Origin: CAZRWH01 sp964603905
GTDB lineage: Bacteria > Patescibacteriota > Gracilibacteria > UBA1369 > UBA12470
Direction of reading: 5' to 3'
Assembly: GCA_964603905.1 (NCBI GenBank)
Contig: CAZRWH010000028.1
Coordinates: 1-16,676, forward strand
Length of the DNA stretch: 16,676 nucleotides
This document shows, one piece after another, positions 1 through 7,125 of the stretch. The notes beneath the pieces are model-generated. The model had not been told where the DNA came from. It worked only from the letters and a program-made list of their open reading frames with translations, and ran no database searches. The position numbers were made by a program, and so were the translations under genes. Numbering within the stretch: the first letter of the stretch is position 1; each line of letters starts with the position of its first letter.

Positions 1-26
1 CGAGCAAACGCTCATTGACATCTCGT

Positions 27-112
27 GCCGAAGTGGCGGAACTGGTAGACGCGCACGACTCAAAATCGTGTTCCTTCTGGGAGTGAGGGTTCGATTCCCT
101 CCTTCGGCACCA
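27..112 (+). tRNA. tRNA-Leu (anticodon CAA)
   Basis: A complete class II tRNA cloverleaf is visible. The acceptor stem GCCGAAG (27-33) pairs with CTTCGGC (102-108). The anticodon stem is 54-58/66-70 with loop CTCAAAA, which puts the anticodon CAA at 61-63 (reads UUG). A long variable arm spans about 71-84. The T arm GAGGG-TTCGATT-CCCTC lies at 85-101. The long variable arm together with anticodon CAA identifies leucine. The 3' CCA (110-112) is encoded in the DNA after discriminator A109. The wobble base is C34, so this tRNA is not a substrate for the Elp3-type U34 chemistry encoded further right. Confidence 0.96.
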
Positions 113-125
113 TATAGCTAATAAT

Positions 126-146
126 CGTCTTTGGTTGACAAAGACG
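126..146 (+). other. Perfect hairpin downstream of tRNA-Leu
   Basis: CGTCTTTG (126-133) pairs perfectly with CAAAGACG (139-146) around a 5-nt loop, 13 nt after the tRNA CCA end. It is followed by TTAAAATA rather than a T-run, so it is not a textbook intrinsic terminator. It could be a tRNA 3' processing or attenuation element. The TTGACA at 135-140 lies inside this stem-loop, and no -10 box sits at the expected distance from it. Confidence 0.5.
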
Positions 147-162
147 TTAAAATACCGCAAAT

Positions 163-171
163 TGGTATATC
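163..171 (+). promoter_or_regulatory. Possible extended -10 element upstream of the DsbA-like gene
   Basis: TGGTATATC at 163-171 resembles the TGGTATAAT and TGGTATAGT elements found before two other genes in this window. A start site about 7 nt downstream (near 178) would give a leader of about 15 nt before the ATG at 193. No -35 box is at a usable distance. ATACC (152-156) and GGTAT (164-168) can also form a small hairpin, so the assignment is weak. Confidence 0.28.
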
Positions 172-192
172 TATTTTTTAACACAATAAATT

Positions 193-927
193 ATGGCTAA
201 GAAAAAAGAACAATCAGGTGGATTTATCTGGATTGTCACAACTTTTGCTCTTATTGCTCTTCTAATAGGGCTTGGGGTCTCTTCTATGGATGATCCTACT
301 GAAGGACAAACTTCTATCGTTACAACGCCTGAGGCAAATCCTGTCGTAACGGATGTTGATATTGACGATGATGCAGTTCTTGGTGATGCGGATGCTCCTG
401 TCACTATGATTATCTTTAGTGATTATGAATGTCCTTACTGTGAGAGATTCGAACTTTATACAATGCCGTCTGTAAAAGAGAACTTTGTTGAAACAGGTCT
501 TGTTAAAGTTGTTTTCCGTGATTACCCACTGGCTTTTCATTCAAAAGCTAATATCACAGCAGAGGCTGCTGAATGTGCTGGAGAATATGGAGATGATGTT
601 TACTGGGATTACCACTTCCAATTGGTAGAAAACTACAACGAATGGACAGTTTCTCCTGATATTAACACCACTCTTATTTCTTACGGATCTACTCTGGGAC
701 TTGATATCTCTGCTTGTCTTGAAGAAGGTAGATATTCTGCCGAAGTTACTGATGACATGACAGCGGGTATTGCTGCTGGAGTTTCTGGAACACCTACAGT
801 TTTTGTTAATGGAGAGATGCACGTTGGTGCTCTTCCTTACGAAGATTACACAGGTGCTGACGGAAGCTTGCAAGATGGATATGGTTCAATTTTGACAAAA
901 GCTGTTGAAGCAGCGACTACTGAATAA
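193..927 (+). CDS. Membrane-anchored DsbA-like thiol:disulfide oxidoreductase
   Basis: The 244-residue protein begins with a Lys-rich N-terminus and one hydrophobic helix (about residues 11-30), which suggests a membrane anchor or uncleaved signal with the rest outside the cell. After an acidic linker (about 31-62), residues 63-240 read as a DsbA-type thioredoxin fold. The active site C80-P-Y-C83 follows the FSDYE strand, and the cis-proline loop GTPT (P201) follows. Two further cysteines (C127, C175) could form a structural disulfide. The likely role is to introduce or shuffle disulfides in exported proteins; many such enzymes are reoxidised by VKOR or DsbB, neither of which is in this window. 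The ATG at 193 has no clear Shine-Dalgarno sequence. The stop is 10 nt before obg, so the two may be co-transcribed, although the products are functionally unrelated. Confidence 0.88.
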   Translation: MAKKKEQSGGFIWIVTTFALIALLIGLGVSSMDDPTEGQTSIVTTPEANPVVTDVDIDDDAVLGDADAPVTMIIFSDYECPYCERFELYTMPSVKENFVETGLVKVVFRDYPLAFHSKANITAEAAECAGEYGDDVYWDYHFQLVENYNEWTVSPDINTTLISYGSTLGLDISACLEEGRYSAEVTDDMTAGIAAGVSGTPTVFVNGEMHVGALPYEDYTGADGSLQDGYGSILTKAVEAATTE

Positions 928-937
928 TTTCTTTTAG

Positions 938-2134
938 ATGTTTTGCGACGAGACAAAAGTTCACTTTAAGGCTGGAAAAGGCGGCGATGGAGCGGTTAGT
1001 TATCGTCGTGAAAAATATATTTCGAAAGGTGGCCCTGATGGAGGAGACGGAGGCAGGGGAGGAGATGTGATCCTCAAGGCTGACGAAAATATCAATACAT
1101 TAGCTGATTTTAATTCNNNNNNNNNNNNNNNNNNNNNNNNNNNNNNNNNNNNNNNNNNNNNNNNNNNNNNNNNNNNNNNNNNNNNNNNNNNNNNNNNNNN
1201 NNNNNNNNNNNNNNNNACTTTGGAGCTTAGAATGGTTGCTGACGTTGGACTTGTAGGCCTTCCTTCTTGTGGTAAGTCGACTTTGATTTCTCGTGTTTCT
1301 AATGCAAAACCTAAAATTGCTGAATATCCTTTTACGACTCTTATTCCAAATCTTGGAGTTGTCGATTTGAGCACTTTTAAAGGTGAAAAAGGTCAGTCTT
1401 TTCTGATGGCTGACATCCCTGGACTGATAGAGGGAGCTTCTGAAGGAAAAGGACTAGGAGACGACTTCCTTAAGCATATTTCTAGGAGCGGAATACTTGT
1501 TCACATGGTTGACGGAAGCGTTTTAAACGTAGAAGAAGAGTACGAAACAATCAGAAGAGAGCTTGAGCTATATGACCCGGAACTTGTTGAGAAAGTGCAA
1601 GTTGTTGTGATCAACAAGATAGACCTTATGGACGAAGAGACTGCCAAGATGCTTGAGACTGATTTACTTAAAGCTTATCCAGAGCTAGAAGGACGTACTA
1701 TGTTGATTTCGGCCGCTACCAACAAGGGACTGAAAGAACTTGTTTTCAGACTATGGAATGAGCTTCAAAAAAGGCCTAAGAAAAGCGAGGTTATCAAGAC
1801 CGATGCTGTTAAAGTTTATAGACCTCATCTAGAGGAAGATCCTCGAGCTATCGAGATCGAGTTTATGTACGAGATCGACAGTGAAGAGTTCGAGCCTATG
1901 ATCGTTGGAGGGCTTGTTAAGAACGAGGACAAGCCAAAGCGCAAAATCTTCAAGGTCAAATGTAAAAGACTGGAGCAAATTGTAAAAATGACAAATATTG
2001 AAAGCCAAAATGCCGTTAGAAGAGCTTATGACGTTATTGAGAAACTTGGTGTCCCAAAAAGACTAAAGAAGCTTGGTGCTGAAAGGGGAGATTATGTTAA
2101 GATTGCTGGTGTGTTTTTTGAATACAGAGCATAA
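938..2134 (+). CDS. obg: Obg/CgtA-family ribosome-assembly GTPase, interrupted by an assembly gap
   Basis: Obg GTPases bind the large ribosomal subunit during assembly. The N-terminal Obg fold is recognisable from the REKYISKGGPDGGDGG segment, then a run of 100 Ns removes its glycine-rich core. After the gap, all GTPase motifs are present: G1 GLPSCGKST (nt 1256-1282), switch I PFTTLIPNLG, G3 DIPGLIEGA, G4 NKID and G5 SAA. The C-terminus (KMTNIESQNAVRRAYDVIEK to the end) matches the OCT domain of Gram-positive-type Obg proteins. Translation continues in frame through the Ns, but the gap is too short: alignment from memory to E. coli ObgE places the flanks at about residues 60 and 153, so about 91-92 residues are missing where the Ns supply 34. 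The ATG start gives the usual N-terminus and lies 10 nt after the previous stop. Confidence 0.95.
   Translation: MFCDETKVHFKAGKGGDGAVSYRREKYISKGGPDGGDGGRGGDVILKADENINTLADFNXXXXXXXXXXXXXXXXXXXXXXXXXXXXXXXXXXTLELRMVADVGLVGLPSCGKSTLISRVSNAKPKIAEYPFTTLIPNLGVVDLSTFKGEKGQSFLMADIPGLIEGASEGKGLGDDFLKHISRSGILVHMVDGSVLNVEEEYETIRRELELYDPELVEKVQVVVINKIDLMDEETAKMLETDLLKAYPELEGRTMLISAATNKGLKELVFRLWNELQKRPKKSEVIKTDAVKVYRPHLEEDPRAIEIEFMYEIDSEEFEPMIVGGLVKNEDKPKRKIFKVKCKRLEQIVKMTNIESQNAVRRAYDVIEKLGVPKRLKKLGAERGDYVKIAGVFFEYRA
1117..1216. other. 100-N assembly gap inside obg
   Basis: Exactly 100 consecutive Ns, a conventional placeholder for a scaffold gap of unknown size. It falls in the glycine-rich core of the Obg domain. 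The flanking protein implies a true gap of about 270-280 nt with length equal to 1 modulo 3. All coordinates downstream are probably short by about 175 nt. Confidence 0.97.
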
Positions 2135-2137
2135 AAT

Positions 2138-2165
2138 ACTCACTTCTCACTACTCATTACTCACT
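2138..2165. repeat. Heptamer repeat A between obg and pth
   Basis: Four tandem 7-nt units fill almost the whole obg-pth spacer: ACTCACT, TCTCACT, ACTCATT, ACTCACT. Two similar 28-nt, four-unit arrays lie at 4074-4101 and 9128-9155. Confidence 0.75.
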
Positions 2166-2171
2166 AGTGGC

Positions 2172-2720
2172 ATGAAAATAATCGTAGGACTAGGAAATCC
2201 AGGAGATAAATACTATGGAACGCGTCACAATGTTGGATTTATGGTTTTGCATAAGTTCATGAATAAGCATGGATTTGACGATTTTTCCCTAAAAAAGAAG
2301 CTTAAATCCCAAATATCAGAAGGTAATGTTGGTGGAGAAAAGATCATTCTCGTAAAGCCAGAAACTTTTATGAATCTTTCTGGTGAAGCTGTTGTAGCGG
2401 TAAAGAACTTCTATAAGGTTGAAAACAAGGACATAGTTGTTGTTTATGACGATTACGATCTTCCAACCGGTGAGCTCCGATACCGAGAAAAAGGAGGGTC
2501 TGGAACTCACAATGGAATGAAGTCTTGTATTCAACAACTCGGGACGGATGAATTTCCTCGCTTGAGAGTTGGTATTAATTCTGGACTGCCTGTAGTCGAT
2601 TTAAGTGGCTATGTTTTGGGTAAATTTACAGATGAGGAAGGGGATAAGATTATTCCTGCGCTGAATGAATCTGTCCTACAGATAGAAAATCAGCTTGCAA
2701 TTTCAGGAGAAAGTAAGTAG
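2172..2720 (+). CDS. pth: Peptidyl-tRNA hydrolase (bacterial Pth)
   Basis: Pth hydrolyses the ester bond of peptidyl-tRNAs released by stalled ribosomes and so recycles tRNA. With the start at the ATG of 2172 the protein has 182 residues, close to the family size. N9 and catalytic H19 lie in GLGNPG...TRHNVGF. M67 and N68 lie in KPETFMNLSG, D93 in YDDYDLPTG, and H113-N114 in GTHNGMKS; these correspond to the E. coli catalytic and tRNA-binding residues. The frame stays open upstream to 2073, but that extension would overlap obg and read through the heptamer repeat, so it is rejected. The gene follows obg by 37 nt. Obg, Pth and L21 all serve ribosome assembly or translation. Confidence 0.96.
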   Translation: MKIIVGLGNPGDKYYGTRHNVGFMVLHKFMNKHGFDDFSLKKKLKSQISEGNVGGEKIILVKPETFMNLSGEAVVAVKNFYKVENKDIVVVYDDYDLPTGELRYREKGGSGTHNGMKSCIQQLGTDEFPRLRVGINSGLPVVDLSGYVLGKFTDEEGDKIIPALNESVLQIENQLAISGESK

Positions 2721-2759
2721 TTTAAGTGGGCTTAATTTTTCGAATTTAATGTTTTAATC

Positions 2760-3140
2760 ATGTTTGCAGTAATAGAAATCGGCGGAAAGCAGTATCAGGT
2801 TCAAGAAAAAGACGAACTTGAGATTGAAAAAGTTGACGCTGAAGAAGGTAAAAATCTGACTGTTAAAACAGTAGTATTGCTTGCGAAAAGCGACACTGAT
2901 GTTGAAGTTGGAACACCTTACGTCGCTGGTGCGACAGTAGAACTCAAGGTTCTTGAAATGGTTCAAGGTGACAAAATCAGGGTTTTCAAAATGAAACCTA
3001 AAAAGAGATACTCTCGAACTCAAGGACACAGACAAAAATACTGGAAAGTAAAGGTTCTAAAAATCACTAAGGTTGCTGGAAAAGCGAAAGCTGCGGCTAA
3101 ACCAAAAGCTGAGAAAAAAGAAGAGAAGAAAGAAGACTAA
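2760..3140 (+). CDS. rplU: 50S ribosomal protein L21 with a charged C-terminal tail
   Basis: The L21 start MFAVIEIGGKQYQV is unmistakable, as is the late basic block (KPKKRYSRTQGHRQ at about residues 79-92) that contacts 23S rRNA. The core ends near residue 105. A Lys/Ala/Glu-rich tail of about 20 residues extends the protein to 126, longer than the usual ~103. In many bacteria rplU is followed by rpmA (L27) and then obg. Here the order is obg-pth-rplU with no rpmA in the window. The stop lies only 8 nt from the stop of the convergent pseudouridine synthase gene, and a candidate terminator lies inside that gene at 3165-3196. Confidence 0.96.
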   Translation: MFAVIEIGGKQYQVQEKDELEIEKVDAEEGKNLTVKTVVLLAKSDTDVEVGTPYVAGATVELKVLEMVQGDKIRVFKMKPKKRYSRTQGHRQKYWKVKVLKITKVAGKAKAAAKPKAEKKEEKKED

Positions 3141-3148
3141 ATATTGTT

Positions 3149-4033
3149 TCAGAATCTATCCAAGACTTCCTCCAAATCGCGGGGAAGTTTTGTTTTATAG
3201 GTCTGTTTTTTGCCTTTTAGGTCCGTGAATGTAATCTCGGCTGCATGAAGGAATTGTCTTTCTAGTCCTGCGGTTTTGCCGTACTTCTTGTCTCCGAGAA
3301 CTGGATGTCCGATTGATGCCATGTGGACTCTGATTTGGTGTGTTCGTCCTGTTTTTAGGTCTATTTCAAGCAGTGTTGCGTTTTCGAAATGCTTGATTGG
3401 TATGAATTCCGTGACAGCGTTCTTGCCGGTTTTTAGAACTGTCATATCTTGTCGTCTTCCTGGATGTCTTCCGATTGGAGCCTCTATTCGGCCTTTGTGA
3501 TCTATTACTCCTTCAACAAGGGTTATGTATTTTTTCTGTACCGTTCTTTCTGCGATTTGAGTTGAAATGTTTTGATGGGCCTTGTCGTTTTTGGCGACGA
3601 TTATTATCCCAGAAGTCTCCTTGTCGAGTCTGTGAACGATTCCAGGGCGCACAGGGTCGTCTTTCCTGCTTATTTGGTCTTTTAGGTGGTATAAAATCGC
3701 ATTTACGAGGGTGCTGTCGGCGTGTCCTGGTGCTGGGTGAACCACTAGTCCTGCCGGTTTGTTTATTATCAAATAGTCGTCGTCTTCGTGAACTATGTCG
3801 AGTTCTATCTTTTGCGCTTTTAGATTCGGTGCCTTTGACTGAAGAAGCTTGATTTTGATCTTGTCTCCTTCTGTGATTTTGAAGCTAGGCTTTTTGATTG
3901 GCTCACCATTTACAGATACCAATCCGTCTTTGATTGCTTTCTGTACTTTTTGACGAGTTATGTCTTCTAGGTTAGCCGTCAATACTGCGTCAAGTCGGCC
4001 TCCTGACTCTGATTTTATTGAAATTTGTTTCAT
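3149..4033 (-). CDS. rluD: RluA/RluD-family pseudouridine synthase
   Basis: The 294-residue enzyme converts specific uridines of rRNA (or tRNA) to pseudouridine. It has an N-terminal S4 RNA-binding domain (about residues 12-65). The catalytic domain contains the motif GIVHRLDKETSG with catalytic D137, and the later motif GRTHQIRVHMASIGHPVLGD. The S4 + RluA layout is that of RluD/YlyB-type enzymes, but the target site cannot be assigned from sequence, so the symbol is tentative. I take the ATG at 4031-4033. The frame continues to a GTG at 4096, but those codons cover the heptamer repeat and the likely promoter. This is the only gene in the window that stops with TGA. Its last codons also encode the hairpin that may terminate rplU. 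Confidence 0.93.
   Translation of the reverse strand: MKQISIKSESGGRLDAVLTANLEDITRQKVQKAIKDGLVSVNGEPIKKPSFKITEGDKIKIKLLQSKAPNLKAQKIELDIVHEDDDYLIINKPAGLVVHPAPGHADSTLVNAILYHLKDQISRKDDPVRPGIVHRLDKETSGIIIVAKNDKAHQNISTQIAERTVQKKYITLVEGVIDHKGRIEAPIGRHPGRRQDMTVLKTGKNAVTEFIPIKHFENATLLEIDLKTGRTHQIRVHMASIGHPVLGDKKYGKTAGLERQFLHAAEITFTDLKGKKQTYKTKLPRDLEEVLDRF
3165..3196 (+). terminator. Intrinsic terminator for rplU embedded in the rluD coding end
   Basis: ACTTCCTC (3165-3172) pairs with GGGGAAGT (3181-3188) as an 8-bp stem with one T-G wobble and an 8-nt loop, followed by TTTTGTTTT. On the plus strand this has intrinsic-terminator form, 24 nt after the rplU stop. The same bases encode the C-terminal residues of the convergent pseudouridine synthase. 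Confidence 0.6.
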
Positions 4034-4042
4034 GATGACAAC

Positions 4043-4051
4043 ACTATACCA
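4043..4051 (-). promoter_or_regulatory. Extended -10 promoter of the pseudouridine synthase gene
   Basis: The minus strand reads TGGTATAGT here: TATAGT at 4048-4043 preceded by TGG. A start site 7 nt downstream would be near 4036, only about 3 nt before the ATG at 4033, implying a leaderless or nearly leaderless mRNA. No good -35 box is seen, which extended -10 promoters can tolerate. Confidence 0.45.
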
Positions 4052-4073
4052 GTTGTAGTAAACTTTTACCTGA

Positions 4074-4101
4074 TTTAGGCGCAAGTCACAAGTCACAAGG
4101 A
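4074..4101. repeat. Heptamer repeat B between rluD and tyrS
   Basis: Four 7-nt units: TTTAGGC, GCAAGTC, ACAAGTC, ACAAGGA. The first two units match those of array C (TTTAGTC, GCAAGTC at 9128-9141) in 13 of 14 positions. The array lies in the divergent rluD/tyrS spacer, upstream of both genes. Confidence 0.75.
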
Positions 4102-4126
4102 TTAATAATTTTTAAAAATAAAAAAT

Positions 4127-5320
4127 ATGAACGACGCTGTAAAAAGCTTACTTAATAAGGGCACGGTTGATGTGATTGTCAGGGAGGATCTCGAGAAAAA
4201 ACTTGCTTCTGGCAAGAAATTACGGATTAAACTAGGGATCGATCCTTCTGGAGCTGATCTGCATATTGGACATATGGTTGTTATAAAAAAACTGAAGGAG
4301 TTTCAGGATCTTGGGCATCACGTCATGCTGCTTTTTGGTAACTTTACTGGTCAAATTGGAGATCCAACAGGGAAAATGGAGGCTCGAAAGCCTAAAACAC
4401 AGGAACAGCTCGAGGCAAATGCTAAACACTACATTGAACAAGCTGGCAAAATACTTGATACCGACAAAATCGAAGTTGTATGGAATGCTGACTGGCTTTC
4501 TCCTTTGACGTTTGCTGATGTGATTAAGCTTTCTGCGAATTTCACAGTTGCTCAAATGCTTGAAAGAGACATGTTCCAGGATCGTATCAAGGCTAATATG
4601 CCGATCTCTATGCACGAATTTATGTACCCACTGATGCAAGGATATGATTCTGTTGCTCTAAAAGCTGATGTTGAACTTGGTGGGACAGATCAGACATTCA
4701 ATCTTCTTGCAGGCAGAACATTGCAAAAAGCCTACGGACAAGAACCTCAAAACATCATCACTGTTCCTATTTTGGAGGGACTTGATGGGAAGAAAAAGAT
4801 GGGTAAATCTGATGACAATTACATCGGAGTAAATGAGGCTCCTAACGATATGTACGGTAAGGTAATGTCTATACCTGACAACTTGATCTTGAAGTACTTT
4901 GAACTTGCTACAGATTTGACGCTAGAAGAGATCGCAGAAGTAAAGGCTGAGCTTGATGGTGGTGCTAATCCTAGAGACCTTAAAATGAGGCTAGGACGAG
5001 AGATAGTGGCTTTATATCACGATGAAGAGGCAGCTAATTCTGCTGAAAAAGAGTTCGTTAATGTTTTCCGAAACAAGCAACTTCCTGAGGATATTCCTGA
5101 GAAAATTTTTGCAAATGCTCAGTGGGGGATACTAGATCTTCTTTTGGATGGAGAACTTGTTTCGTCTAAAAGTGATGCTCGCAGAATGGTCGACCAAGGA
5201 GCTGTCAAAATTGATGGCGAAAAAGTAGGCTCTATCGAGGACGAGGTGACACTTTCCGAAAAAAGCAAGCTAATTCAAGTTGGTAAGAGGCGCTTCCTTC
5301 TTGCGAAAACGGATGCGTAG
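4127..5320 (+). CDS. tyrS: Tyrosyl-tRNA synthetase
   Basis: A class I synthetase of 397 residues that charges tRNA-Tyr with tyrosine. The HIGH motif is residues 46-49 (GIDPSGADLHIGH). The tyrosine pocket includes the GGTDQ segment (about 186-190). The second signature is KMGKS (224-228), a KMSKS variant with Gly in the third place. An S4-type tRNA-binding domain follows at about 335-394. Length and layout fit the TyrZ/TyrRS-2 type. The ATG is preceded by an A-rich stretch and no Shine-Dalgarno sequence. Upstream lies the divergent rluD gene with heptamer array B between them. No terminator is visible after the stop; the next gene appears to have its own promoter 20 nt further on. Confidence 0.97.
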   Translation: MNDAVKSLLNKGTVDVIVREDLEKKLASGKKLRIKLGIDPSGADLHIGHMVVIKKLKEFQDLGHHVMLLFGNFTGQIGDPTGKMEARKPKTQEQLEANAKHYIEQAGKILDTDKIEVVWNADWLSPLTFADVIKLSANFTVAQMLERDMFQDRIKANMPISMHEFMYPLMQGYDSVALKADVELGGTDQTFNLLAGRTLQKAYGQEPQNIITVPILEGLDGKKKMGKSDDNYIGVNEAPNDMYGKVMSIPDNLILKYFELATDLTLEEIAEVKAELDGGANPRDLKMRLGREIVALYHDEEAANSAEKEFVNVFRNKQLPEDIPEKIFANAQWGILDLLLDGELVSSKSDARRMVDQGAVKIDGEKVGSIEDEVTLSEKSKLIQVGKRRFLLAKTDA

Positions 5321-5340
5321 TGTGATAATAAAGACTGCCT

Positions 5341-5369
5341 TTGACCTCTCATAATTCGGAAAATATAAT
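5341..5369 (+). promoter_or_regulatory. Near-consensus promoter overlapping the sensor gene start
   Basis: TTGACC (5341-5346), a 17-nt spacer, then a perfect TATAAT (5364-5369). This is five of six for the -35 box, six of six for the -10 box, with ideal spacing. The predicted start site is near 5376. The -10 box shares two bases with the most upstream ATG of the sensor gene (5368-5370), so a transcript from here could not use that ATG. The first in-frame candidate left is TTG at 5380. Confidence 0.6.
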
Positions 5370-7113
5370 GGTACTCAAATTGAGCCATACTAGTGGAAGC
5401 AAAAAGATAATTCTTTCTGATTTAGTGTCCGTAAAGACGCTTCAAAGAATACAAGACAACCTTGCGAATGCGCTTGGTATATCTTTGGTTATTGTTGGCA
5501 TAGAAGGGAAGGACTTGATTACCAAGAAGAGCAATGTCAGTACTTTTTGCGAAAAGATGACCAAGATTGAGTCTTTTGATCAGGCTTGTAAAAAGGATTA
5601 TGTTGAATCTGGAATGAAATGTTTTTCCTCTCAAAGGTCCAATATAATGAAATGCCATGCCGGTCTTTACAGCTTTACAGTTCCTATTATGGTGAATGGG
5701 CGTATGGCGGCGTTTTTTCGTGGTGGGCAAGTTAGGCTTTCTAATCCTGACATTGCCGAATGTAAAAATAGTGCTGACCGCTATGATGTTGATTTTGATG
5801 CTTATCTAGAGGCCTTCCTTGGGATCCCTTTGTTTAGCGAGGATAAACTGCATGCTACAGTTGAACTTATATCTGTTGTTGCTAACACTATCTCTCATTT
5901 GGCTCTCTCTGGGGAAATAGCCAAAAGCAAGGCTACTGAGCTTGTTCATTTGAACGACTTGCTTGAAAAAGAGGTGATGCGCAAGACAGATGAACTGCGT
6001 CTTTCTGAGGAAAAGTACAGAAGTATTTTCGATAACGCGCTTGATGTTATTTATACCCTTGATGCGTCTGGTGTTATTACGAATATCAACAGCGTTGTAG
6101 AAAAACTCTTGGGCTATGAGAAGGAGTATGTGATTGGCAAGCGCTTTGATGAGTTTGTTTGGGATGAAGACCTTCAGCTGGTGAAAAGCTCTTTTGGTGA
6201 TTTGAAACACAAGAAGCGAATGAGTACGCGTGGCCTTAGATTTCGTCTTAAGTCTAAGGACGGCAAGCCTATATATTTTGAGTTGAATAGTCGTGCTTCG
6301 TATGATGAGGATGGAGATATGTTTAATATCGATGGTATTTTGAGAGATATAGACCAGGCTCTTAAGGTTGAGAATAAATTGCGTAGCGTTAAGGAGAAGT
6401 ACAAAGAGCTTTTTGATGCCATGCGTGATGGTGTTTATATGACTGATGAATATGGTCGTATCAAGGTTTTCAACAAGGGAGCCCTTAGAATTTTGGGGTA
6501 CTCTAAGCTTGATGACGTTTATGACAAGCTGCTTTCTGACATGTACGAGAACAACTCTGATCGGGAGGTCTTTTTGAAGGATTTATCTAAAAAAGGTTTT
6601 ATCGAGGATTATGTCGTCAAATTGAAGAAAAAAGATGGCACCAGTATCTACGTTGAGGCTACTTCAAATGAACTTCGTGATGCTGATGGCAATCTTAAAG
6701 GTGTAGAAGGTGTGTTCAGGGATGTTACTGAGAAAGTTGAGCTCCGTAAGAGGTTTGATTTGATGAAAAAATACATGGAGAACCTGATTCAACATGCTGG
6801 ATACGCAATTATTGGTGTTGATATGAATCGAAAGGTGTTTGTGTGGAATAAGGGGGCCGAAGAAATCTTTGAATACAGCGCGACTGAAGCTGTTGGGCGT
6901 GATGTTTCTGCAATTATCCCTCGTGACTGGAGAGAACATCGTGCAGATCTTGTTAAACGAGTTGAGAGGGGTGAAGTTGTACGTGATATACGTGCAACTA
7001 GAGAGACAAAAAGTGGTAAGCGTATTGATATTTCTCTTACTCTTTCTCCTATTAAAAATAATGAAGACAAGGTTGTCGGTGTTTCTGCGATTGCTGAGAA
7101 GATTGATAAATAG
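5368..7113 (+). CDS. Cytoplasmic PocR-PAS-PAS-PAS sensor without an output domain
   Basis: Counting from the ATG at 5368 (581 residues), residues 15-176 form a PocR ligand-binding domain. Its signature cysteines are C61, C74 and C96-H97-A-G-L, followed by the PI...G..AAFFRGGQV block. A charged helix (about 181-213) leads into three PAS domains at about 214-336, 339-459 and 469-581, each opening with a typical (Y/A)xxxFD or HAGYAIIGVD segment and ending in a (R)D(V/I)T-like edge. There is no transmembrane segment, histidine kinase, GGDEF, HTH or phosphatase domain; the protein ends with the last PAS. PocR domains have been predicted to sense small hydrocarbon-like molecules, and PAS domains bind ligands or mediate dimerisation. 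It may signal through a protein partner. The start is uncertain (TTG 5341, ATG 5368 or TTG 5380) because a strong promoter overlaps it. The recG gene follows after 12 nt. Confidence 0.85.
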   Translation: MVLKLSHTSGSKKIILSDLVSVKTLQRIQDNLANALGISLVIVGIEGKDLITKKSNVSTFCEKMTKIESFDQACKKDYVESGMKCFSSQRSNIMKCHAGLYSFTVPIMVNGRMAAFFRGGQVRLSNPDIAECKNSADRYDVDFDAYLEAFLGIPLFSEDKLHATVELISVVANTISHLALSGEIAKSKATELVHLNDLLEKEVMRKTDELRLSEEKYRSIFDNALDVIYTLDASGVITNINSVVEKLLGYEKEYVIGKRFDEFVWDEDLQLVKSSFGDLKHKKRMSTRGLRFRLKSKDGKPIYFELNSRASYDEDGDMFNIDGILRDIDQALKVENKLRSVKEKYKELFDAMRDGVYMTDEYGRIKVFNKGALRILGYSKLDDVYDKLLSDMYENNSDREVFLKDLSKKGFIEDYVVKLKKKDGTSIYVEATSNELRDADGNLKGVEGVFRDVTEKVELRKRFDLMKKYMENLIQHAGYAIIGVDMNRKVFVWNKGAEEIFEYSATEAVGRDVSAIIPRDWREHRADLVKRVERGEVVRDIRATRETKSGKRIDISLTLSPIKNNEDKVVGVSAIAEKIDK

Positions 7114-7125
7114 TAGGATGTTTGC

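Noticed and set aside
135..140. TTGACA as a -35 box for the DsbA-like gene
   Set aside because: It lies within a perfect hairpin and no -10 box follows at 15-19 nt; the nearest TATA-like element is 25 nt away.
2073..2171. 33-codon upstream extension of pth
   Set aside because: Overlaps obg and translates the heptamer repeat; the family N-terminus starts exactly at the ATG of 2172.
4034..4096. GTG-started extension of the pseudouridine synthase
   Set aside because: It would encode the heptamer array and the extended -10 element; the S4 domain begins right after the ATG at 4033.
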